Part shown: piece after piece, positions 19,261 through 26,615 of the stretch | Layout of the letters: each line of letters begins with the position of its first letter | Numbering within the stretch: the stretch's first letter is position 1 | Source of the DNA: an uncultured Cytophagaceae bacterium | GTDB taxonomy: Bacteria > Bacteroidota > Bacteroidia > Cytophagales > Spirosomataceae | Length of the DNA stretch: 60,774 nt | Assembly (NCBI GenBank): GCA_903933935.1 | Contig: CAIZMB010000083.1 | Span: 1-60,774 of the forward strand | Reading direction: 5' to 3' | Program-made: the position numbers and the translations under genes | Notes under the pieces: generated by a model | What the model saw: the letters and a program-made list of their open reading frames with translations, nothing else | Told to the model about the DNA's origin: nothing | Database searches by the model: none

Positions 19261-19554
19261 CTAGGCCATTTCTTGTACAACAGGATTAATTTGGATTTGT
19301 CCTCCGATGGCTCTTAAAACTTTCATAATAGTCTCAAATTGAGGCTTTGAACCATCAGATAATGCTTTGTACAAGCTCGGTCGACTCAATCCCGTTTCAT
19401 TAGCAATTTTTGTCATGCCTATTGACTTGGCAATATGTCCAATCGCTATAATCATATCAGAATCGTTTCCTTCAGCCAATACAGAATTAAGGTATTCCGC
19501 AATCATTTCATTACTATCTAAATAGTCTGCTATGTCAAATTTCGAAGTTTCCAT
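19261..19554 (-). CDS. HigA-type antitoxin (addiction module antidote protein)
   Basis: 97-aa DNA-binding antitoxin. It starts with FDIADYLDSNEMIAEYLN, the usual opening of the antidote family. A helix-turn-helix follows (MTKIANETGLSRPSLYKALS) and then FETIMKVLRAIGGQI. The gene is intact and normal in length. It starts two bases after the stop of the toxin gene, in the toxin-first order usual for this family, and probably represses its own promoter. Its toxin partner is frameshifted as written here. Confidence 0.9.
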   Translation of the reverse strand: METSKFDIADYLDSNEMIAEYLNSVLAEGNDSDMIIAIGHIAKSIGMTKIANETGLSRPSLYKALSDGSKPQFETIMKVLRAIGGQIQINPVVQEMA

Positions 19555-19556
19555 TT

Positions 19557-19857
19557 TTATTGCTTTATTCTATTTAAAATCTCTTTTGCCTTTTCTCTAT
19601 CTTTCTGTTGGGTTGACTTATCTCCACCCGCCAGGAGGATTATAATTTTACCCGCAAATTCTTTGAAATACACTCTATATCCCTTAGCATAGTCAATTTT
19701 TATTTCACGAATTCCTTCACCTACAGGCTCACATTCACCAAAGTGTTCATTATTTTCAATTTTTTTGAATCCGAACCAATATTTTCGCCTTGGCCCTAAG
19801 ATCATTTAGTTTTCTAAACCATTTATCAAATTCGTCTGTTTTTTCAATTAGATACAT
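19557..19857 (-). pseudogene. RelE/ParE-superfamily toxin with a +1 frameshift
   Basis: Two overlapping frames together spell one complete addiction-module killer protein. The ATG at 19857 opens MYLIEKTDEFDKWFRKLNDL and runs to LVRI, then shifts frame at an A7 run (T at 19760-19766 on the plus strand). The second frame continues KKIENNEHFGECEPVGEG, YRVYFKEF, ILLAGGDKSTQQKDREKAK to the stop at 19557. The span is 301 nt, exactly one base more than a 99-codon protein plus stop, so one extra base near the A run breaks it. The second frame alone (from an ATG at 19805) would be an 82-aa protein lacking the native N-terminus. The cause may be a real inactivation, an assembly error, or slippage on the A run. 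Confidence 0.85.
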
Positions 19858-20064
19858 TTGATAAATTGTCTTCTAGTGGATACAAATATAGCTAATCAAT
19901 CTATAAAAACAGTCCATCCAAAATAGAATTTAAAAACATCTTGACAATTAGGTCAAAATAATAAATCATAATCCAGCAATCGCCATATCTACTCACTTAG
20001 TACAATTGGGATTTTCAAATCAACATGCGGGTTAGTTCAATATTAAGCAAGCATTGAAAAATGG

Positions 20065-21333
20065 TTACAAAAATTTTTTGACACTAACCGTTGTATTTTT
20101 ATAAATACTGGCAACATTATCCATCCTCGATTTCAGCTTTAGCTTGGCTTTTCCATAATCTTTCCACACTTCACGCAATCGTTCAGCAATTTGTTTTCCG
20201 GTTGTTTGATCCATTTCAAAAACCCAATCATTGAAACCTAAATCATAATACATTTGGCCTTTGATGGTATCTTCTGGTTGGCGCAAATAAAAGCAGGGTG
20301 TTCCGTTGGCCGCTGCAATAATCGGAGAATGGCATTCAAAACTTAAAATCGTATGTGCTTTTGAATAAATAGAAGCCGCTTCATCCGGCAGCCAGTAGCC
20401 ACGTTTTACGATAAACGGCTTCACATCTTCAGGAAGAGGATGGATAAGCAAGTCATTCATTATATCTACTTCATAGGTCATTTCGGGGCAAATCAAGACC
20501 TTGTTTCCAGTTTCTCGTACCCAAGCAATCATGGCTTCTCTGAGCTTTGCGTGGTCAATTTCTTTGTACTTTTCGTTGGTTTCTTCTACTTGTTTTATTT
20601 TTTCGGCGGACCAACCATTATTATTGGCATTAAATTTATGGTAAGGTGTATACCGTAACCGAGGAACAACACAAATGAATTTTTTATCAGTCAATCCATT
20701 AGCTTCCAAAAATGCAAAGCCTTTTTTATCATCTCGAATATTCATAAAAAACGTAGCATCTGGGGCAAACTGAATGTGTTCACCATTAATTCCCACCTTT
20801 TTCAAATGTTCGATCGACTTGGTCTCACGCGTATAAATAAAAGACGCTTTTTGTAAAATATCTTGATGGTATTTAGTTGGGTTTTCGAGCGTAGTCCCAA
20901 AGACCCCAAAAGGCTTGTTGGTATGTTTGATCCAACTCGCTAAATTGTCGCCGCCTACCAAACTAGGCCCCGAGCCATGTATCATCAAATCAGCTTTCTT
21001 AAAAGCCTCCATGATTTCAGGATTCTCTACGTCTTTTTCTTGGTTTACCCCACCGTATATAATGGTTACTTTAGGAAAATTCTTATTAAGTAATTTTTTC
21101 ACCTCTTCTCCGCGACTTCTTTTCCAAAGAATGATGGTCGCTTTGGGTATAAATGTTTCCAAGATATGCAGTAAACCAGGAGTATGTGCAATGTCACCAA
21201 TGTTCACATCTTGCCAGCCCGATACGAGTAAAATGGTCGGATTAGTTTTATGGTTGACAAGAGATGTTATGGGAGCAAGGTAAATACCTGCTGAAAGCAA
21301 ATTCGTTTGATAGATAAAATCTCTTCTATTCAT
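20065..21333 (-). CDS. Polysaccharide pyruvyl transferase family protein with an export signal
   Basis: 422 aa. Residues about 30-400 match the pyruvyl transferase fold: VSGWQDVNIGDIAHTPGLLH, ADLMIHGSGPSLVGGDN, KPFGVFGTTLENP, ASFIYTRETKSIEHLKK, FAPDATFF, and SFECHSPIIAAANGTPCFYLR. The N-terminus NRRDFIYQTNLLSAGIY has an RRxF Tat-like motif plus a hydrophobic stretch, which is odd because pyruvyl transfer from PEP is normally cytoplasmic. It stands alone on the minus strand, about 200 bases from the toxin gene. Either it acts on extracytoplasmic material by another reaction, or the N-terminus is a membrane anchor. The donor and acceptor are unknown. Confidence 0.82.
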   Translation of the reverse strand: MNRRDFIYQTNLLSAGIYLAPITSLVNHKTNPTILLVSGWQDVNIGDIAHTPGLLHILETFIPKATIILWKRSRGEEVKKLLNKNFPKVTIIYGGVNQEKDVENPEIMEAFKKADLMIHGSGPSLVGGDNLASWIKHTNKPFGVFGTTLENPTKYHQDILQKASFIYTRETKSIEHLKKVGINGEHIQFAPDATFFMNIRDDKKGFAFLEANGLTDKKFICVVPRLRYTPYHKFNANNNGWSAEKIKQVEETNEKYKEIDHAKLREAMIAWVRETGNKVLICPEMTYEVDIMNDLLIHPLPEDVKPFIVKRGYWLPDEAASIYSKAHTILSFECHSPIIAAANGTPCFYLRQPEDTIKGQMYYDLGFNDWVFEMDQTTGKQIAERLREVWKDYGKAKLKLKSRMDNVASIYKNTTVSVKKFL

Positions 21334-21592
21334 TTTATTTTTTTATGGTACAAAGTATATGAATCAATTTTGTTTTTAGGAGTTGAAGTATATCGCTCCG
21401 AAATTAACTATTAATTCAATTTACATAAAGAACTTTAAGGTCTAAAGTTTATATAATTTTCTTGCTGCATCAGCATTTAATCTAAAAAAATCAAGTCATA
21501 TCTAGATAGAATTGTAAAAGAAAAATTGCAATATTTTAACTTTATTTATTAATTTGGAAGAGACTCTATGCAAAATTATTTATTCAAACTTT

Positions 21593-22261
21593 ATGAATCT
21601 TACTAGGCAATCCCTATTTTTTCTGGTGTGCATCTTGGGCCAATTTCAATATTTATCAGCCCAAGTACCTGATAAGGAAAATACGATGGTCGTGGAGGTC
21701 AAATCAAAAACAGGTAGGATTTGGATGGATCGAAATTTAGGAGCATCAGAAGTGGCTAAATCAAGTTTGCAGTCCAGCTCATTTGGATATTTATATCAAT
21801 GGGGACGCTTTTCAGATGGGCATCAATTGAGAAGATCAAGAACAACTAAAAAATTATCTTCCAAAAGTTCACCAGGTAATTCAGGATTTATTCTTTCTAC
21901 AAAAAGCCCTAATGATTGGATAAAGGTACAAAATGACCAATTGTGGCAAGGTGCCAAGGGAATCAATAATCCTTGTCCGGTAGGTTTTAGGTTACCGACA
22001 TCCAATGAATTTGACGAGGAAATCGCTACTTGGATCAGCAAAGATGCTAGAGGAGCCATTTTATCAGCCCTTAAACTTCCTTTATCGGGGTACCGGAGTA
22101 ATGGTGATGGGGAAGTGACTGATAGTGGAATTAGTGGGGATTATTGGTCGAGTACCGTGGAGGATAAAAATGCGCGAGGACTTTATTTCGATACAAAAAG
22201 TGGAGGTACGGATATAGGTGGAAGGGCCGTCGGCGTTTCTGTCCGATGCATCAAAAATTAA
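21593..22261 (+). CDS. Exported FISUMP-domain (Fibrobacter major paralogous domain) protein
   Basis: 222 aa from the ATG at 21593, which begins directly on a signal peptide (NLTRQSLFFLVCILGQF to LSAQ). A TTG at 21554 would add 13 residues ahead of it and is less likely. The rest is one FISUMP domain: GRIWMDRNLGASEVAKS, FGYLYQWGRFSDGHQ, NNPCPVGFRLPTSNEFD, LPLSGYRS, GDYWSSTV and GVSVRCIKN. These domains are found in secreted or surface proteins of Fibrobacteres and Bacteroidota. No enzymatic role is established. It is monocistronic and converges on the Rieske gene. Confidence 0.82.
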   Translation: MNLTRQSLFFLVCILGQFQYLSAQVPDKENTMVVEVKSKTGRIWMDRNLGASEVAKSSLQSSSFGYLYQWGRFSDGHQLRRSRTTKKLSSKSSPGNSGFILSTKSPNDWIKVQNDQLWQGAKGINNPCPVGFRLPTSNEFDEEIATWISKDARGAILSALKLPLSGYRSNGDGEVTDSGISGDYWSSTVEDKNARGLYFDTKSGGTDIGGRAVGVSVRCIKN

Positions 22262-22295
22262 TTTTTGGAAGGATCAATAACATTTCCTACAAATG

Positions 22296-22745
22296 CTACT
22301 TAACGGTCAAAGTCGTTCCTGAAATTTCAACGATCAATTTCGTAAGTCCTTTAGTCGCAGGCCCAGAAACCAAAGATCCATCTGAACCAAATACTGACCC
22401 ATGAGCCGCACATGAAAACGAGGATTTTGTATTATTATAATCAACGGTCGCGCCTGCATGAGGACAAACTGAGGATACAGCTAAGAAACTTGAAGCGATG
22501 TTTCCAGCGGCTATTCGAATCAAAATGATCCCGTTTTTAGAAATAAAATCATTCACGGCTCTAAGCTCAGAATCCAACTTAACCGTAAACGCATTTGAAC
22601 CTGGATTCGCTGCAGGATTTGTGCTGGGAGTTGTTGAAGAAACAGGAGCAGGTGCCTCATCTTTTGAACAGGCAGCTGCTAAACAAGATACACATACAGC
22701 AGCTAAACCACCTGAGACCGAATGTAAAAACTTTGACCGTTTCAT
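22296..22745 (-). CDS. Rieske [2Fe-2S] lipoprotein
   Basis: 149-aa small Rieske protein on the periplasmic face. The lipobox LAAAC places the lipid on Cys26, followed by a Pro/Ser/Thr linker. The cluster ligands are CPHAG (Cys94, His96) and CAAHGS (Cys112, His115), the normal C-x-H and C-x2-H pair. GSLVSGPATKGLTKL is the usual end of the cluster-binding loop. It is an isolated single gene rather than part of a bc1 or dioxygenase operon, so it is probably a stand-alone electron carrier. The partner is unknown. Confidence 0.88.
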   Translation of the reverse strand: MKRSKFLHSVSGGLAAVCVSCLAAACSKDEAPAPVSSTTPSTNPAANPGSNAFTVKLDSELRAVNDFISKNGIILIRIAAGNIASSFLAVSSVCPHAGATVDYNNTKSSFSCAAHGSVFGSDGSLVSGPATKGLTKLIVEISGTTLTVK

Positions 22746-22935
22746 TGAATTTTATTTTGATAAACCGATTAAATCAAAATTTGTTTTACAAAATAATTCA
22801 TCGGAATGCTCTAGGTTACAGAATTAGAATGATTAATTCTTCTTCTTAAATTCTATTCGAATTGGTCCATGCTTGTTATTAGAAATGCGTGGGCAGTGTT
22901 TGGAAAGCCTCTTAATCATCGATTGTTAGGCTGAA

Positions 22936-23427
22936 TTATTTTTTAGCCTTAAGCTTATCGTATTCTCTTTGTTCTAAGGAATCCACTTCGAACATATAGG
23001 CGTTCAAATATTGAATTCCGAGTCCTAATCCCCAGCCTAACATGGGCCAAATAGGCCACGGAAACCGCTCATAACGGGATAATTCTGGCATCCTTAAATA
23101 CCAAACGATCCAAAGAAACGAGATCACGAGCACATAGGCACTCAGACTTCTTTTAAATTTCGCACGCCTTTTGGCGACTAACCACAATTGTTGGTCTACA
23201 CTTTCCATGATATTGAGTTTTTCGGTTTCGAAATCAGGAGCAAACAACAAAGCCAAATTCACACCGAGCACCTCGCCTATTGCATTCAAGGAATACAGGC
23301 TCGGCTTTCCTTCATTGCGCTCCATGCGCTGAACAGTTCTGAGCGCGATTCCGCTCTTTTCCGAAAGCTCGATTTGAGTTAAACCTTTCGAGCTACGGAT
23401 TTCCTTTAATTGTTCTCCAAAATTCAT
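22936..23427 (-). CDS. XRE-type regulator fused to a 2TM membrane domain
   Basis: 163 aa. Residues 1-62 form a Cro/C1-type helix-turn-helix (FGEQLKEIRSSKGLTQIELS, GIALRTVQRMERNEGKPS). Residues about 85-155 are a 2TM domain: RRAKFKRSLSAYVLVISFLW, then WPMLGWGLGLGIQYLNAY. Such fusions place a DNA-binding domain at the inner membrane, so the signal may come from the membrane. It diverges from the DUF2256-DUF2805-photolyase operon, and ACGTCAT repeats lie in the shared upstream region, making that operon a candidate target. Confidence 0.85.
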   Translation of the reverse strand: MNFGEQLKEIRSSKGLTQIELSEKSGIALRTVQRMERNEGKPSLYSLNAIGEVLGVNLALLFAPDFETEKLNIMESVDQQLWLVAKRRAKFKRSLSAYVLVISFLWIVWYLRMPELSRYERFPWPIWPMLGWGLGLGIQYLNAYMFEVDSLEQREYDKLKAKK

Positions 23428-23461
23428 ATGTCAAAATTGGAATTAAATTACCAAGAAACAA

Positions 23462-23490
23462 ACGTCATTTTGATGACTTGTTTACGTCAT
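23462..23490. promoter_or_regulatory. Candidate operator repeats upstream of the photolyase operon
   Basis: Two ACGTCATT copies start at 23462 and 23484, 22 bases apart (two helical turns). The first is half of a GTCAT-TTTG-ATGAC palindrome (23464-23477), and a weaker TGCGTCAC copy lies at 23521. The site is 35 bases from the start of the divergent XRE-2TM regulator, so that protein may bind here. Confidence 0.35.
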
Positions 23491-23586
23491 TGGTTAACAT
23501 TTGAATTTCAATCATATTGTTGCGTCACTTTACAAAACATTTTGAATTGAATCTGGGTTTATCCTTTCAAACGGAAATTCTCGTTT

Positions 23587-23724
23587 ATGCAAGGCGTAAA
23601 AAAACAACATTTACCATCCAAAACCTGTCCAGTTTGTAACCGTCCATTCGCCTGGCGTAAGAAATGGGAGAAAAATTGGGATCAAATCATCTATTGTAGT
23701 GAAAAGTGTAGACGCAGCAAATAA
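23587..23724 (+). CDS. DUF2256 small zinc-ribbon-like protein
   Basis: 45-aa protein starting [20 protein letters not shown], with four Cys in CPVC and YCSEKC, a zinc-ribbon-like arrangement typical of DUF2256. Aromatic and basic residues lie between the Cys pairs ([10 protein letters not shown]). It is too short for ordinary gene-size cut-offs, but the match is clear. The 3' end overlaps the next gene by 26 bases, so the two are translationally coupled. In other bacteria DUF2256 genes sit beside cryptochrome/photolyase genes, as here. The molecular role is unknown. Confidence 0.88.
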   Translation: MQGVKKQHLPSKTCPVCNRPFAWRKKWEKNWDQIIYCSEKCRRSK

Positions 23725-23992
23725 GTTCACCGACGAAGATATTGATCGAATCATTCAAATGGCTTGGGAAGATCGTACGCCTTTTGAGGCAATTAAATTC
23801 CAATTTGGACTGCAAGAAAAAGAAGTGATTGAATTTATGCGGGCCAATAGTAAATTATCAAGTTTTCAGAGGTGGCGCAAACGGATGTCAGGCAGGAACA
23901 CGAAACATTTACAAAAGCGTATTTTTTCTGATCCGCGTTTTAAATGCACGCTCCAACGAAGCATCAGCATGAACAAAATCAGTAAAAGATAG
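23699..23992 (+). CDS. DUF2805/TIGR03643-family protein
   Basis: 97 aa, starting at a GTG inside the DUF2256 gene. [20 protein letters not shown] is the signature opening of this family, followed by a small helix-turn-helix-like region ([19 protein letters not shown]) and a basic tail ([15 protein letters not shown]). No ATG lies between the GTG and the conserved part, so the GTG start is forced. Its stop (TAG) shares a base with the GTG of the photolyase-like gene. It may bind DNA or partner the flavoprotein; both are inferences. Confidence 0.88.
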   Translation: MKSVDAANKFTDEDIDRIIQMAWEDRTPFEAIKFQFGLQEKEVIEFMRANSKLSSFQRWRKRMSGRNTKHLQKRIFSDPRFKCTLQRSISMNKISKR

Positions 23993-25071
23993 TGGATTTC
24001 CCAACGAATCTCAGTGATGTCTACGAACGAATCGATGCCTTCGACCCCGAACAGTATGTGCGAACCCGGAACTTTTTGAACGGAGGAGTTTCTTACCTTT
24101 CTCCCTATTTATCCCGTGGATTTATCACAGTACCCCAAGTGGTGGAGCGGTTAAAGAATCGGGGAATCGGGATGCAACAAGCAGAAAAATTCATTCAAGA
24201 ATTAGCCTGGCGCGAATTTTATACCCGGACGTGGTTTCAGAAAGGGGATCAGATTTTCGAAGACATTCGCCACCCGCAAAAAGGTGTGGAAAACCAAGGA
24301 ATTCCTGAGGCTATACTCAAAGCAAACACAGGAATTCATGCGATAGATTCCCATTTAAGTCATTTCTGGGAGACAGGCTATCTGCACAATCACTTGCGAA
24401 TGTACTTGGCCGCCATCATCTGCAACATGGGAAAATACCATTGGCGTGAACCTGCCGATTGGCTTTACTACCATTTATTGGACGGCGACTTGGCAAGCAA
24501 TGCGCTTAGTTGGCAATGGTGTGCAGGCACCTTCAGCAACCAACCCTATTTTGTGAACCAGGCAAACATCAATACCTATTCGGGAACGAAGCAAAACGGT
24601 ACTTTTTTAGATTTTGACTATGAGGTTTTACCCGCAAATGCAGTTCCAGACCTATTAAAAAAATCAGAGAAATTAAACCTAGTTTTTACCCCTCCTGCAA
24701 CAAAAGCCCTCGACTTACAAGAAAACATACCCACTTTCATTTATACACATTATACCCTTGATCCTACCTTTCACATCGGTGAGGAGGGAAATCGGATATT
24801 GGTCTTAGAACCGAGTCACTTCAAAAAGCATGCGATTTCACAAAAGACTTTGAACTTCATCTTAACTCTTGGGGAAAATATTCCTGGCCTACAAGTGTAT
24901 TATGGAGAATATTCAGATTTATCCCTTCAAGGAATTTTTAGAGATCATCCCATCAATGCCCACTTCAAAGGAATTAGGGAAAAACATCCCTCCCTGGCTC
25001 CAGATCTTGTGGGTGAATTCCCTAGCTTTTTTTCGTTTTGGAATAAGCTAAGTAAACATTTGGGCAAATAA
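23992..25071 (+). CDS. Cryptochrome/photolyase-like FAD-binding protein with a rearranged domain order
   Basis: 359 aa. The FAD-binding helical domain of photolyases begins almost at once: SYLSPYLSRGFIT (34-46), ELAWREFY (70-77), TGYLHNHLRMYLA (128-140), and the flavin-site LLDGDLASNALSWQWCAGTF (162-181). The N-terminal alpha/beta antenna domain normally found before this (about 200 aa) is absent. Instead residues 230-359 form an alpha/beta-looking tail (RILVLEPSHFKKH, LTLGENIPGLQVYYGEY) that resembles part of such a domain placed at the other end. It starts at GTG overlapping the upstream stop. It may repair pyrimidine dimers or act as a blue-light sensor. Upstream there is no other start that would add an antenna domain. 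Confidence 0.85.
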   Translation: MDFPTNLSDVYERIDAFDPEQYVRTRNFLNGGVSYLSPYLSRGFITVPQVVERLKNRGIGMQQAEKFIQELAWREFYTRTWFQKGDQIFEDIRHPQKGVENQGIPEAILKANTGIHAIDSHLSHFWETGYLHNHLRMYLAAIICNMGKYHWREPADWLYYHLLDGDLASNALSWQWCAGTFSNQPYFVNQANINTYSGTKQNGTFLDFDYEVLPANAVPDLLKKSEKLNLVFTPPATKALDLQENIPTFIYTHYTLDPTFHIGEEGNRILVLEPSHFKKHAISQKTLNFILTLGENIPGLQVYYGEYSDLSLQGIFRDHPINAHFKGIREKHPSLAPDLVGEFPSFFSFWNKLSKHLGK

Positions 25072-25083
25072 TCCTAAAGAATT

Positions 25084-25608
25084 TTACCATCCATTGCTTT
25101 CGCGTAAATTTTTAATATGAGCCACATGGTGTTTGCCATGCCATGCATAAACTGCAAACAAGTCCCATAAAGTTATTTCCACTTGATGTGTGGGATGGAA
25201 AAATTTTCTTTGCCAGTCTGCATCTGAAAGGCTTGTTAACAAATTAACCCACCTTTCATGCAAGGGATAAAGTAATTGAATAGATAGAGATATGGGCGTA
25301 TTTAAAACATCTGATGTATTGGACCAGTCATTTTCACTATAATCTTTGATAGTCGGCAAATCCTCCGTTAATGTCAATTTAAAGTACATAAAACTATTCA
25401 TGTGACTGTCCGCCAAATGATGTACTACTTGTTGGACCGTCCAGCCACCATCTCTATATGGAGTATCTAATTGGTCTCTTTTAAAATTTTCAACAACATT
25501 TTCTAGATCCGACGGCAAGTTTTTAAAGTCAGCTAACCATTGATTTTTTGTCGATTCATCGAACGGCTTTAATTCAAAATTGCCAATGGGGTAACGTAAA
25601 TCTTTCAT
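25084..25608 (-). CDS. DinB/YfiT-family metal-dependent thiol transferase-like protein
   Basis: 174 aa, starting LRYPIGNFE as YfiT (bacillithiol transferase) proteins do. It is a four-helix DinB fold with the metal triad in VVHHLADSH (His64 region) and HGKHHVAHI (His160, His164), matching the three His of YfiT. The middle segment (DYSENDW) is also typical. Members add a low-molecular-weight thiol to electrophiles or hydrolyse them. The gene is monocistronic, convergent with the photolyase-like gene only 12 bases away. The actual thiol used by this organism is unknown. Confidence 0.87.
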   Translation of the reverse strand: MKDLRYPIGNFELKPFDESTKNQWLADFKNLPSDLENVVENFKRDQLDTPYRDGGWTVQQVVHHLADSHMNSFMYFKLTLTEDLPTIKDYSENDWSNTSDVLNTPISLSIQLLYPLHERWVNLLTSLSDADWQRKFFHPTHQVEITLWDLFAVYAWHGKHHVAHIKNLRESNGW

Positions 25609-25753
25609 GTTAAATATACATTAAGGTTTAAATGATTTACAAATAAACGAATAATTAGTATATTTTTGATATCAAAATGATTCAATAATATGAATCCTCT
25701 AGGAAGCAAATAATGATTGATATATGAAAGAAAATGCGACCATTGTGGACGAA

Positions 25754-26350
25754 CTACTCTTTCCAGTCAATAGGAATAACCACTTCATTTCTTCTACTCC
25801 AAAATTGAAAGGGTGCATTATAGCCTAAAAAAGTATAGTCTCCGGTCACCTTAATGCCCTTTTTTTGAATTATTTTTAATAATAAATCTCGCTTCTCTTT
25901 GATCGTTTCATCGTCCGCATAGCCACCAAAACTAATAACAGCCACATATTGAGGATTTGATTTCACAATATGGACACTTGAATCTTTGGGCTTAGGCAAA
26001 TCAGATTCTTTGTATTTTTCTGGCATCACAAAACTCATGGTAGATCCTTTCTCGCTCATTTCCATTCGGACAGGTGCCGTCATGGAAATACTTTTCCCTT
26101 GGTCATTGCCCCCAAAGATATACCCGGCTAATTTCCTGAAGCCACTACTGGATACCGACTTATAATCGGTACCTGAACTATAAATTTTAGCAAATGTAGC
26201 GGAAGGATAAAACCTGATTTCAAATTGGGCATCCTTTAGGATAAGCCTATATTTTTGGTTTTCCGTTTTTAGATTATTGCTCAGTAATTTATACGATTGT
26301 ATCATGAGGAACAAAAAGCCAATGCTAGCAATGATGTAAAATGTTTTCAT
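25754..26350 (-). CDS. SOUL-family haem-binding protein
   Basis: 198 aa with an N-terminal membrane/signal segment (about 3-22). The SOUL domain spans residues 40-196: FEIRFYPSATFAKIY, FRKLAGYIFGGNDQGKSISM, TAPVRMEM, MSFVMPEKY, and a final strand FLGYNAPFQFWSRRNEVVIP. These hallmark segments are all present, and the length is usual. SOUL proteins bind haem or tetrapyrroles; in bacteria the role is mostly untested. It stands alone on the minus strand and diverges from the outer-membrane receptor gene at 26616. Confidence 0.88.
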   Translation of the reverse strand: MKTFYIIASIGFLFLMIQSYKLLSNNLKTENQKYRLILKDAQFEIRFYPSATFAKIYSSGTDYKSVSSSGFRKLAGYIFGGNDQGKSISMTAPVRMEMSEKGSTMSFVMPEKYKESDLPKPKDSSVHIVKSNPQYVAVISFGGYADDETIKEKRDLLLKIIQKKGIKVTGDYTFLGYNAPFQFWSRRNEVVIPIDWKE

Positions 26351-26577
26351 CTCAAAATATTTTATAGGATCCGTTTTATTGAAAACTAAATTTAGATTTT
26401 ATCCCATAGAAATAATCAAAATAAGAAATAATATTTCATTTTATTAAAACAAGCTCAAATGGAAACACCATAATTAAGCACCTGGGCCAACCAATCCATG
26501 AATATAATTGAAGTATAAAATACTATTCAATTAACTTGAATCAGGTTTTAAAGTTATAAATCACCACTTATCACAAT

Positions 26578-26610
26578 CATTTCGGTAGTTTTCAACATTT
26601 CGGTAATTTT
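26578..26610 (+). repeat. Tandem 18-bp-period direct repeat next to the 26616 start
   Basis: CATTTCGGTAgTTTT (26578-26592) and CATTTCGGTAaTTTT (26596-26610) match at 14 of 15 positions. The second copy includes TAATTTTG, a perfect TAnnTTTG -7 element only five bases from the ATG, and the first includes a near match. They may be a repeated operator or alternative promoters. Confidence 0.5.
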
Positions 26611-26615
26611 GCCGA

